Assembly: GCA_900771805.1 (NCBI GenBank)
Contig: CAAGPL010000067.1
Span: forward strand, 1-64,000
Direction: 5' to 3'
DNA from: Bacilli bacterium
GTDB taxonomy: Bacteria; Bacillota_I; Bacilli_A; RF39; UBA660
DNA length: 64,000 nt
Positions 6,341 to 14,511 of the stretch are shown here, in pieces; position 1 is the stretch's first letter; each line of letters opens with the position of its first letter. The notes under the pieces were generated by a model that worked only from the letters and a program-made list of their open reading frames with translations, was not told the origin of the DNA and searched no databases. Position numbers and translations under genes: made by a program.

Positions 6341-8494
6341 TTATGCATCCTTATTATCAATATGTATTACTCTTTCTTTAATTTCTTGAGTTCTTCCTTT
6401 ATTCCAGAAGTTTGTACCTATATATCCACAAGTTCTTCTTGCAACATTTAATTTATCATGATTTCTATTACCACAGTTAGGACAATACCATTCTAACTTA
6501 TCATCTAAAAGAATTTCTCCTTCATAACCACATTCTTGACAATAATCAGATTTAGTATTTAATTCTGCGTACATAATATTGTCATAAATAAATTTAATAA
6601 CCTCCATAACAGCATCTAAGTTATTTGTTAAATTAGGTGTTTCAATATAGCTTATAGCTCCACCTGGTGAAAGTGCTTGAAACTTACTTTCTAGTTTTAA
6701 TTTAGTAAATGCATCTATTTCTTCAAATACAGGTACATGATATGAATTTGTAATATAATCTCTATCAGTAATTCCTTTAATTCTTCCAAAACGTTCTCTT
6801 AGTGCTTTTGCAAATTTATAAGTTGTAGACTCAATTGGAGTTCCATAAACACTATAATCAATATCTTCTTCACTTTTCCATTTATTACAAGCATCATTTA
6901 GTCTTTTCATTACTTCAAGACCAAATTCTTCTGCCTTACCACCATCTGTATGAGAATGTCCAGTCATATATTTAACACATTCATAAAGTCCCGCATACCC
7001 AAGTGATATAGTTGAATAACCATGGTGTAATAATTCATGAATACTTTCTCCCTTACCTAATCTTGCAAGTGCTCCATGTTGCCATAATATAGGAGCAACA
7101 TCGGAAGTTACCTTAGATAATCTTTTATGTCTTATTTGTAAAGCCCTATGACATAATTCTAATCTCTCATCCATAATCTTCCAAAATAAATCCATATCTT
7201 TATCAGATGATAATGCAGCATCTACTAAGTTAATTGTAACAACACCTTGATTAAATCTTCCATAATATTTAGGCTTTCCTAAAGAATCAACATAAGGTGT
7301 TAAAAATGATCTACAACCCATACAAGGGAAACACTGTCCATTACCATTTTTATCAACTTTTAATTTCTTCATTATTTTTTCTGAAATATAATCTGGAACC
7401 ATACGTTTAGCAGTACATTTAGCAGCAAGTTCTGTTAAATAATAATATTTTCCATCTTTTTTCATATTATCTTCTTCAAGTACATATAAAAGTTTAGGAA
7501 AAGCTGGAGTTATATAAACACCTTTTTCATTTTTCATACCCAAAATACGTTGTTTTAATACCTCTTCTATTATTAAAGCAAGTTCTTCTTTATATTCTTC
7601 TGTTTCACCTAAATACATGCAAACAGATAAAAATGGAGCTTGACCATTAGTTGTTGTCATTGAATTTATTTGATATTGAAAAGTTTGAACACCATCAGTT
7701 ATTTCTTTTGTTAAATCTTCCTTGGCATATTTTTTACAATCTTCTAACTTAAATTTTCTTTTTTTATACTTTTCTAAATAACGATTATAACTTTCTCTTA
7801 CAAATGGTGCTAAGTGAGTAAGTGTTATAGTACATCCTCCATATTGACTTGATGATACTGCAGTTATAAGTTGTGTTGCAATAGTCATTGCAGTTAAAAA
7901 ACGATGAGGTTTTTCAATCATAACACCATTTATATTAGTTCCATTTTGAAGCATATCTTCTAAATTTATTAAATCACAATTATGTAGTGCATTTTGTGCA
8001 AAATAATCCATATCATGAAAATGAATTATACCTTCATCATGTGCTTTTACAATATCTTCTGGAAGTAAGAATCTTCTTGATATATCTGTTGATGTTATAC
8101 CTGCTATATAATCTCTTTGCGTAGTAACAACTTTTGCATTTTTATTAGAATTTTCTGTATTCCAATATTCACTTTCTCCATCTATTAATTCCTTTATAGA
8201 TAAATCTGTTGTATTACTTCTTCTTACTAATTCTCTAGTATATCTATATGTTATATACTCTTTTGCTAAAGCAAACTTATTTAAAGCCATTAATCTAACT
8301 TCTATTATATCTTGAATATCTTCAACTAACATTCTTTTTTTCTTAAGACCTTCTATATATTTAATAATATTTTTAATTTGAACGTCAGTTACTCTATCTT
8401 CTTCAGATACTTCTTCATTAGCTTTTTTGATTGCTATTTCTATTTTTTCTGGACAGTAATCTACTATATGTCCATCTCTTTTAACTATTTTCAT
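6341..8494 (-). CDS. nrdD: Anaerobic (class III) ribonucleoside-triphosphate reductase
   Basis: Reduces ribonucleoside triphosphates to deoxy forms by glycyl-radical chemistry. N-terminal ATP-cone (MKIVKRDGHIVDYCPEKI, residues 1-90), a large radical barrel with active-site regions around HNCDLINLEDML, a C-terminal zinc finger (CQEC...CPNC, about 656-680) and the glycyl-radical loop RRTCGYIGTNFW near residues 686-697. At 717 residues it is full length. It heads the operon nrdD-nrdG-dut and is divergent from a Crp-family regulator whose operator-like palindrome lies between the two. The enzyme points to anaerobic growth. Confidence 0.97.
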   Translation of the reverse strand: MKIVKRDGHIVDYCPEKIEIAIKKANEEVSEEDRVTDVQIKNIIKYIEGLKKKRMLVEDIQDIIEVRLMALNKFALAKEYITYRYTRELVRRSNTTDLSIKELIDGESEYWNTENSNKNAKVVTTQRDYIAGITSTDISRRFLLPEDIVKAHDEGIIHFHDMDYFAQNALHNCDLINLEDMLQNGTNINGVMIEKPHRFLTAMTIATQLITAVSSSQYGGCTITLTHLAPFVRESYNRYLEKYKKRKFKLEDCKKYAKEDLTKEITDGVQTFQYQINSMTTTNGQAPFLSVCMYLGETEEYKEELALIIEEVLKQRILGMKNEKGVYITPAFPKLLYVLEEDNMKKDGKYYYLTELAAKCTAKRMVPDYISEKIMKKLKVDKNGNGQCFPCMGCRSFLTPYVDSLGKPKYYGRFNQGVVTINLVDAALSSDKDMDLFWKIMDERLELCHRALQIRHKRLSKVTSDVAPILWQHGALARLGKGESIHELLHHGYSTISLGYAGLYECVKYMTGHSHTDGGKAEEFGLEVMKRLNDACNKWKSEEDIDYSVYGTPIESTTYKFAKALRERFGRIKGITDRDYITNSYHVPVFEEIDAFTKLKLESKFQALSPGGAISYIETPNLTNNLDAVMEVIKFIYDNIMYAELNTKSDYCQECGYEGEILLDDKLEWYCPNCGNRNHDKLNVARRTCGYIGTNFWNKGRTQEIKERVIHIDNKDA

Positions 8495-8553
8495 TTAATT
8501 AAGCCTACCTTTCTACTTTCAAGATAAATATACCATAATTATAAATTTATTCG

Positions 8554-8571
8554 TTGTTGCATTTGCAACAA
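8554..8571. promoter_or_regulatory. 18-bp palindromic operator between nrdD and the Crp-family regulator
   Basis: TTGTTGCA-TT-TGCAACAA is a perfect inverted repeat of the form bound by Crp/Fnr-family dimers. It covers the -35 hexamer (TTGCAA, 8563-8568) of the regulator gene, whose -10 is TATTAT at 8586-8591 with a 17-bp spacer and extended TG. On the other strand TATAAT (8538-8543) would serve nrdD, and the palindrome overlaps its -35 region. This predicts autorepression plus control of nrdD. Confidence 0.65.
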
Positions 8572-8609
8572 AATTGAAAAAATGATATTATTTTACTAAG
8601 AGGTGTAAA

Positions 8610-9239
8610 ATGCGAAAATTATTTAACAAAATCGAATCTAAAGATCAAAAAAAATTACTAAAATTATTAGAAACAAGTATTCTTAAATTTAAAAAAGACG
8701 TAACAATTTTTTCAAATATTCAAGGTAATATAATAGGTATTATATTAGAAGGAAGTGCACAAATTATAAGAACAGATTATAATGGCAACAGAACAATTAT
8801 TGAAGAACTTAAAGAAGAATCAGTTTTTGGAACAGCAATATCATCTTTATATAGTGATGAATGTCAAATAATTACTAAAGAAGATACTAAAGTTTTATTA
8901 ATAGATTATGACCTTATAATAACTAAAGAAAATAATAATTATTCATATTATAATCAGTTTGTTAAAAACCTACTTGAAATAACCACTAATATAATAGAAG
9001 AAAAAAATGATAGAATTGAAATTTTAACAAAAAAAACTATAAGAGATAAATTATTAGAATACTTTAGAATATACAGTAAAAAAAGAGGGACAAAAATTAT
9101 TTATCTACCATTTAGCTTAACAGATTTTGCAGATTACTTATCAGTTGATAGATCTGCTATGCAAAGAGAATTAAAATATCTAAAAGAAGAAAAAATTATA
9201 GAAACAAAAGGTAGAAAAATAAATTTATTATACAAATAA
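8610..9239 (+). CDS. Crp/Fnr-family transcriptional regulator
   Basis: A 209-residue regulator with an N-terminal cyclic-nucleotide-binding-like beta barrel (GIILEGSAQIIRTDYNGNRTII, residues about 46-70; VFGTAIS in the roll), a dimerisation helix (about 105-145) and a C-terminal winged helix (LTDFADYLSVDRSAMQREL near 170-188, the recognition helix). It has only one cysteine in the sensor half, so it cannot carry an Fnr-type [4Fe-4S] cluster; the effector is unknown. The position opposite nrdD-nrdG-dut and the palindrome overlapping both promoters make it the likely regulator of this operon (inference). Own terminator follows. Confidence 0.85.
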   Translation: MRKLFNKIESKDQKKLLKLLETSILKFKKDVTIFSNIQGNIIGIILEGSAQIIRTDYNGNRTIIEELKEESVFGTAISSLYSDECQIITKEDTKVLLIDYDLIITKENNNYSYYNQFVKNLLEITTNIIEEKNDRIEILTKKTIRDKLLEYFRIYSKKRGTKIIYLPFSLTDFADYLSVDRSAMQRELKYLKEEKIIETKGRKINLLYK

Positions 9240-9240
9240 A

Positions 9241-9263
9241 AGTCAGGTTATTCCTGACTTTTT
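9241..9263 (+). terminator. Shared terminator between the Crp-family gene and thrS
   Basis: AGTCAGG/CCTGACT stem with T5 on the plus strand; thrS ends inside the hairpin from the other side, so it serves both convergent genes. Confidence 0.85.
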
Positions 9264-11017
9264 GATTGCTTACTTTTTATTTCATTTAAAAGTAAATCTT
9301 TAAATACATCTTTTGGAACTAAGTAAGTTTTATTAGAACCATGTCTTCTATAACTTACTAAGTTTTCATCACGTTCTTTATCTCCTAAAATTAAGATAAT
9401 AGGAATTTTTTTAGTTTGAGCCTCTCTCATCTTATAAGATAATTTTTCATCTCTATCATCTAATTCTACTCTAATATTATTTTCTTTTAATAAGTTAAAT
9501 ATTTCTTTAGCATATTCTAAATGATAATTATTATTAACTGGAATAATATTTACTTGTACTGGAGCTAGCCAAGTTGGAAAAGCACCTTTAGTTTCTTCAA
9601 TTAAAAATGCTGTGAACCTGTCAAATGTTCCAAATATTGCTCTATGAAGAACAACAGGAGTTTTCTTTTCTCCCTTATTATCAATGTAAGAAAGATCAAA
9701 TCTTCTTGGAAGTAAGAAATCTAACTGACAAGTTGATAAAGTAACCTCAGGCCCTACAGCAGGTTTTACTTCAACGTCAAGTTTAGGTCCATAAAATGCA
9801 GCTTCCCCTACAGCTTCAAAGTAATCAACGTTTAATTCGTTTAAAACTTCTCTTAATTTAGCCTCTGCTTCATTCCACATTTTATCATCATCAAAGTATT
9901 TTTCCTTATCCTCTGGGTCTCTAAGCGAAAGTCTAAACTTATAGTCCTTTATTCCAAAATCATGATAAACATCAAGTATTAAGCTAACAACCTTCTTAAA
10001 CTCATCTTTGATTTGTTCTGGAGCAACAAAAAGGTGTGCATCGTTTTGGCACATGCATCTAACACGCTCAAGACCTTTAACGGCACCTGATGCTTCATAT
10101 CTAAAGTCTGTTGCAAACTCTCCTATTCTAATTGGTAAATCACGGTATGAATGAAGTTTATTTTTAAAAACTAACATATGATGCGGACAATTCATAGGAC
10201 GAAGCACAAATTCTTCATCATCAACCTTCATCATTGGAAACATATTTTCTTTATAATGATCCCAGTGACCTGAAGTTTTATATAAATCAACTGTACCAAC
10301 ACATGGAGAATATACGTGCTCATATCCCAAGTTTCTTTCCTTTTCATATATATAATTTTCTAGTTCTTTACGAATTACTGCTCCATTTGGAAGCCATATT
10401 GGCATACCTGCTCCAACTAGTTCATGATTCATAAAAATCTCTTGTTCCTTACCTATTTTTCTATGATCTCTTTGTTTTCTTTCTTCAAGTTCATTTAAAT
10501 AAGCATTTAAATCTTCTTCAGTTTCAAAACATACACCATATATTCTTTGAAGCATCTTGTTTTTAGAATCACCCTTAAAGTATGCACCAGAGTGTTTAAT
10601 TAGTTTAAAATACTTCATTTTTTTAGTTGTCTCAACATGAGGTCCACGGCAAAGATCAGTAAAATCTCCTTGCGTATAACAAGAAATAACAGTGTTATTT
10701 TCATCCATACGACTTATTAAATCTATTTTATATGGATCATCTTTAAATCTTTCTAAAGCTTCTTCTTTAGATATTTCTTCTCTATAAATTCTCTTATCAG
10801 ATTTAGCACATTTTTTCATTTCTTTTTCTATTTTTGGTAAATCTTCATCTGTTAAAGTTTCATCCCCTAAATCTATATCATAGTAAAAACCATCTTCTAT
10901 AACTGGTCCTACCCAGAATTTAGCATTTGGATATAAATGTTTTACAGCCTGTGCAAGTAAGTGTGCACAAGAGTGATTAAGTATGTTTAATTTTTCATTT
11001 TCTTTTATATTTATCAT
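9248..11017 (-). CDS. thrS: Threonyl-tRNA synthetase lacking the TGS domain
   Basis: Charges tRNA-Thr. The protein starts directly at the N2 editing domain ([20 protein letters not shown] at about residues 14-33; HxxxH plus C.H zinc-like residues), then the class II catalytic core with motif 2 and the zinc cysteine in [10 protein letters not shown], motif 3 region [11 protein letters not shown], and the anticodon-binding domain (about 490-580). Length is 589 against about 640 usual, because the ~60-residue N-terminal TGS domain is absent; the same reduction is known in some Mollicutes. ATG lies one base after the upstream stop. Regulation is by the T-box leader upstream of the two-gene operon. 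Confidence 0.96.
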   Translation of the reverse strand: MINIKENEKLNILNHSCAHLLAQAVKHLYPNAKFWVGPVIEDGFYYDIDLGDETLTDEDLPKIEKEMKKCAKSDKRIYREEISKEEALERFKDDPYKIDLISRMDENNTVISCYTQGDFTDLCRGPHVETTKKMKYFKLIKHSGAYFKGDSKNKMLQRIYGVCFETEEDLNAYLNELEERKQRDHRKIGKEQEIFMNHELVGAGMPIWLPNGAVIRKELENYIYEKERNLGYEHVYSPCVGTVDLYKTSGHWDHYKENMFPMMKVDDEEFVLRPMNCPHHMLVFKNKLHSYRDLPIRIGEFATDFRYEASGAVKGLERVRCMCQNDAHLFVAPEQIKDEFKKVVSLILDVYHDFGIKDYKFRLSLRDPEDKEKYFDDDKMWNEAEAKLREVLNELNVDYFEAVGEAAFYGPKLDVEVKPAVGPEVTLSTCQLDFLLPRRFDLSYIDNKGEKKTPVVLHRAIFGTFDRFTAFLIEETKGAFPTWLAPVQVNIIPVNNNYHLEYAKEIFNLLKENNIRVELDDRDEKLSYKMREAQTKKIPIILILGDKERDENLVSYRRHGSNKTYLVPKDVFKDLLLNEIKSKQSKSQE

Positions 11018-11018
11018 A

Positions 11019-11795
11019 TTAATAATTCCTTTCTAATTTACTTTTTAATTTAAACGTTCTTATATTAAAACCGCCTTGCTTTTTATAATAATAATTAATT
11101 AAGGCTTCCATATTTTTATACATAATACTTAATTTATCCATATCAAAGCATCTTATATATAGTTTTATAAATTCTTCTTCCGGTAGTTTAAATACATGAT
11201 ACTTTCTTCTATATTCTTCATCTGTTAAAATCTTGTAAACTTTAGTTTTAGGTAATTTTGGAATACTTAAATACTCACAGTAAGCATCATATACAAATCC
11301 TAACAAATTATAATATATTAAATTAAAATTAGGGTTATTTTCTTTTAAGCACACCTTTAGTTCATCAAAGTTATCCCATATATGATAATTATTCATATCT
11401 AACTTTTCTGATTTAATATTATCTATTGACCTATCAATATAACTTAATGCTTCATCTTGAAGTTCTTTTACACTACCATCTAAATCATATATTATTTTTC
11501 CATATGCAAGCATATTAGCAGTTACCTGTTTTCCATCAATAAATTCTTTTTCCATATATTTTTCTATTTCAGATTTAGGTGACATAAAATATTCTATTAA
11601 ATAACTATTAGAATCAATATTACCTCTTTCTTGATAGTTAACATTATCTTTTAAAATCAAGTATACATCAATATCAGAATATTCATTTTGATTTCCTGCG
11701 GCATAGCTACCACAAAGCATAGCTCCTATTACATCATCATTATCTTCATATTGTCTTAAAAACTCTTTTAATGCAAGTTTCCATTTTTCTATCAC
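11019..11795 (-). CDS. Nucleotidyltransferase-domain protein in the thrS T-box operon
   Basis: The N-terminus holds the minimal nucleotidyltransferase motif: [21 protein letters not shown] (GSxxxGxxxxxSDID at about residues 28-44), with two catalytic acids. The remaining ~200 residues are helical and resemble aminoglycoside or streptomycin nucleotidyltransferase-like or MNT/HEPN-type proteins, but no substrate can be assigned. GTG start with GAAGGTG upstream. It lies between the threonine T-box and thrS, one base from thrS, so it is expressed when uncharged tRNA-Thr accumulates. A tRNA- or antibiotic-related role is speculation. Confidence 0.75.
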   Translation of the reverse strand: MIEKWKLALKEFLRQYEDNDDVIGAMLCGSYAAGNQNEYSDIDVYLILKDNVNYQERGNIDSNSYLIEYFMSPKSEIEKYMEKEFIDGKQVTANMLAYGKIIYDLDGSVKELQDEALSYIDRSIDNIKSEKLDMNNYHIWDNFDELKVCLKENNPNFNLIYYNLLGFVYDAYCEYLSIPKLPKTKVYKILTDEEYRRKYHVFKLPEEEFIKLYIRCFDMDKLSIMYKNMEALINYYYKKQGGFNIRTFKLKSKLERNY

Positions 11796-11814
11796 AAAAA
11801 CACCTTCTTTCTAA

Positions 11815-12050
11815 TAAAAAAAAGGAAAGTACCAAAGGAGTGCATTACGCACGGTACCATCCTTAATTTAACTTAATTTGATAACGTGCATTACGCACGG
11901 GATTCTCTTTCGAGTCCAACTTAGAAGTAGTAATTTTATAATTAGTTTATCTATTTTCACCACCATAGACTCTCTTTAAAACATCATTATAAAATCATGT
12001 CTTCATCAATGTATTTATATCAAAATAATACTACAAAAAGTATTCTTAGT
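11815..12050 (-). promoter_or_regulatory. T-box riboswitch (threonine specifier)
   Basis: The leader reads, on the minus strand, GAGAGTCTATGGTGGTG (stem I distal elements), a specifier region, and the antiterminator core GGATGGTACCGTG (11850-11862) in front of a terminator. Stem I can be folded by pairing GATTTTATAAT (about 11983-11994) with ATTATAAAATT (about 11932-11942); the internal loop then exposes ACT (11929-11931, followed by A), a Thr codon, matching thrS downstream. The TGGT bulge would pair with an ACCA tRNA 3' end. Terminator arms GGAAAGTACC/GGTACCATCC precede nine T. Confidence 0.9.
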
Positions 12051-12056
12051 CAATCT

Positions 12057-12983
12057 TTACTTTCTCTTATTTTCTCCAAGCATTTTTATATCAACTGTTA
12101 ATTGTTTTACTCTTTCTATTATTCTTCTTGCTTTTACTTTTTCAGATTTATTATTATTTGTAATACTTAAATGTTCTTCTAATTCTTTAATATCTAAATT
12201 AGAAGTGATAAAAGTTGGTAATTTTTCTTGCATTCTATACTGAAGAATAGTTCCTAATATTTCATCTCTACTCCATGATGTTACTATTTCTGCTCCTAAA
12301 TCATCTATTAAAAGAAGTTTAGCATACTTAACTTCATTATATTTATTTTTAAATTCATCAGAAGAAGATGAGGAATAACTAGATTTTAAACTTCTTAAAT
12401 ATTCTGGCCAATATACTATAGTACTTTTAACATTTAATTTAGCAAGTTCATTAAACATTGAAGCAACTAAATATGTCTTACCAGCTCCAAAATTACCATG
12501 TAAAAAAAGTCCTTTATCAAATATATTCTTCTTATATTTCTTTATATAATTAGTAAGATAAGTTATTGTATCAAATCTTGATTCATCATCCGTATAAATA
12601 TCCTTCATTTTAGCTTCTTTTATTTCCCTTGGTATATCAAAACTAGTAACATTTTTTTGATACTTATTTTCGTTTATTAATTTATTTTTATATCTACAAG
12701 AAACATATGAAAAGTTTAATTTACCACATTCTAATGAAGGAAAATAACAATATCCATTCATATTGTTTTTGCACATAAAAAGTCCCTTACAAGATTTACA
12801 GTTTTTATATTCTAAAGAAGCTTCTTTAATTAATGATGTATATTTCATCAATTCGTCATCACTTAAATTTATACTATCACATATTTTTTTAAAATCTAAA
12901 TCTTTTTTTTCTTCTTCATAAGAAACTTTTAATTTATAATTTAAATCATTTTCTTCTTTTACTACTTTATTTATGTTTTGCAT
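12057..12983 (-). CDS. dnaI: Primosomal helicase loader DnaI
   Basis: AAA+ ATPase that loads the replicative helicase DnaC onto DNA with DnaB and DnaD. The N-terminal region (residues about 75-110) has the cysteine-rich zinc module CKSCKGLFMC...C...C that contacts the helicase; the C-terminal AAA+ domain has Walker A GNFGAGKTYL (about 162-171), Walker B LLLIDDLGAE (about 222-231), sensor ITSNLD and arginine finger region RIIERVKQL. Length 308, as in Bacillus. It follows dnaB by 14 bases, a conserved Bacilli pair, and ends just before the T-box leader. Confidence 0.93.
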   Translation of the reverse strand: MQNINKVVKEENDLNYKLKVSYEEEKKDLDFKKICDSINLSDDELMKYTSLIKEASLEYKNCKSCKGLFMCKNNMNGYCYFPSLECGKLNFSYVSCRYKNKLINENKYQKNVTSFDIPREIKEAKMKDIYTDDESRFDTITYLTNYIKKYKKNIFDKGLFLHGNFGAGKTYLVASMFNELAKLNVKSTIVYWPEYLRSLKSSYSSSSSDEFKNKYNEVKYAKLLLIDDLGAEIVTSWSRDEILGTILQYRMQEKLPTFITSNLDIKELEEHLSITNNNKSEKVKARRIIERVKQLTVDIKMLGENKRK

Positions 12984-12997
12984 AACCTATCATTCCT

Positions 12998-14293
12998 TTA
13001 TGAAAATTCTTTTAACATATCCTTAAGTGATTTTTCATTTTCTTCACTTATTTTTTTCTTTTCTATTTTTTTATCAAACCATTCTGGTAACACTTCATTT
13101 GATGGCTTTATATATTTTTTATCTTCAATTATAACTTTTGATTTTTTATATTCTTTTTCTGCTGCCTTCATTGCTTCTTCTACTGTCTCTATATTAAGTC
13201 TTTTCCACTGTGAAGCTATTGCCTCTATGAAATTTTTAGTAAGCTTTTTATTATTTATTTTTAAAACATAATCAATTAATACATTAACAACTCCTGGATT
13301 TAATTTAAAGTCCGTTAATAAGCTTTCTAAAACATTAAGGTCTCTTTCTGCAGGTTTAGCACCTTTATTAGCTCCTTTAAGAAAATTATAAGGGCTTGTA
13401 TTTTCAAATACATATATCATTTTAGCTCTTTTATCATCTTTTCCTATAGGATTTTTTAAATACTCAGGCTGACTTTTATATATAAGTGAAGGAAGTTTAT
13501 TATCATTTTCATATCTATAATAGTTTCTTACATTTTTTCTTAGTGCATTTTTATCAATTAGTCCATTTTCTTTTATAGAATTTAGTATGGAAGGCTTCAT
13601 CTCCATAGCATCTAAATTATATACATAAGACAAATTACAAATCAAATCTTTAACTTCCTTACTAAAGGTTCTATTACTTATTAAACCATTTGGTACAGAA
13701 GATATTAATAAATCAAAATCAAATTTTCCATCTATTTTTATTTGACCTGTTTTGTTAGTTCGTAAATCAGTATTTAAGTTATCATAAAGAGTTCCTGGAA
13801 TACTTTCAAAAACATCATCAAAAGATGAGGTTATCTCTTTATATGAAGATAAATTAATTTTTGGAACTTTAAAATATTTAAGTAAATTTTCATATTCTTT
13901 TTTACCAACATTATTATATAAAACAATATTTAATATAGGATGATTAAAATATTCTACCGCTTTAATTGGAGAGAATAATTCATATACATATGAATTAGGA
14001 TTACCTTCTTTTAAAAATGTTTTTAAAAGACCAACAGCCTCTAATTTTTTTCTTGCCATTATTATTGAATCCATTTTAATTCTTAAAGATGTCATTAAAT
14101 GATGATGAGTATATTCACCACTTAAAAGTTCTGATTTATCTAAATCAGCCCATAAAGTGTAATATAAATCAGTTGCAATACATCCAATTATTGGTTGATA
14201 TAGCATACTTATTATTTTTCTATCATTTTCATTTAATATAGTTCTATTTACCACTACGAAAGTATCCGCTGGTAAAATGTTTAATTCTCTCAT
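12998..14293 (-). CDS. dnaB: Replication initiation and membrane attachment protein DnaB
   Basis: Bacillus-type DnaB, a DnaD-fold protein that recruits DnaI and the helicase at oriC and at stalled forks. N-terminal winged-helix DDBH1 region (residues 1-130; ILNENDRKIISMLYQPIIG is typical) and a C-terminal DDBH2/DnaD domain with the LNVLESLLTDFKLNPGVVNV-type helices at about 320-385. Length 431, close to the B. subtilis 472. AAGGAGG precedes the ATG and a promoter lies about 100 bp further up. Pairing with dnaI supports the name; it is not the DnaB helicase of Proteobacteria. Confidence 0.88.
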   Translation of the reverse strand: MRELNILPADTFVVVNRTILNENDRKIISMLYQPIIGCIATDLYYTLWADLDKSELLSGEYTHHHLMTSLRIKMDSIIMARKKLEAVGLLKTFLKEGNPNSYVYELFSPIKAVEYFNHPILNIVLYNNVGKKEYENLLKYFKVPKINLSSYKEITSSFDDVFESIPGTLYDNLNTDLRTNKTGQIKIDGKFDFDLLISSVPNGLISNRTFSKEVKDLICNLSYVYNLDAMEMKPSILNSIKENGLIDKNALRKNVRNYYRYENDNKLPSLIYKSQPEYLKNPIGKDDKRAKMIYVFENTSPYNFLKGANKGAKPAERDLNVLESLLTDFKLNPGVVNVLIDYVLKINNKKLTKNFIEAIASQWKRLNIETVEEAMKAAEKEYKKSKVIIEDKKYIKPSNEVLPEWFDKKIEKKKISEENEKSLKDMLKEFS

Positions 14294-14397
14294 AATGGTA
14301 GGCCTCCTTAAATTTTATTTTAATATATTTTAAAACTTATTTAAATAATTTTTAACACATTTAATAATTTTCTTTCATAAAGATTTAATCTTCTTTT

Positions 14398-14427
14398 ATT
14401 ATAATACATTTCTTTTATTATTTTCAA
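14398..14427 (-). promoter_or_regulatory. dnaB-dnaI promoter
   Basis: Minus-strand TTGAAA (14422-14427), 18-bp spacer, TATAAT (14398-14403). The ~95-base leader to the dnaB ATG shows no obvious structure. Confidence 0.6.
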
Positions 14428-14485
14428 GGTTAATATTTTTTTCTATCTTTTAAACATCTCTAATTATATAGTTTGACAAAGTAAT

Positions 14486-14510
14486 AAAAAAACCTCTATT
14501 TTTAGGTTTT
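14486..14510 (-). terminator. dnaE terminator
   Basis: AAAACCT/AGGTTTT stem (14504-14510 with 14489-14495) and seven T on the minus strand, two bases before the dnaE stop on the plus coordinate. Confidence 0.75.
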
Positions 14511-14511
14511 T

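Noticed and set aside
12978..13271. Plus-strand frame over dnaB
   Set aside because: Phe/Ser-rich antisense shadow of a well-supported conserved gene.
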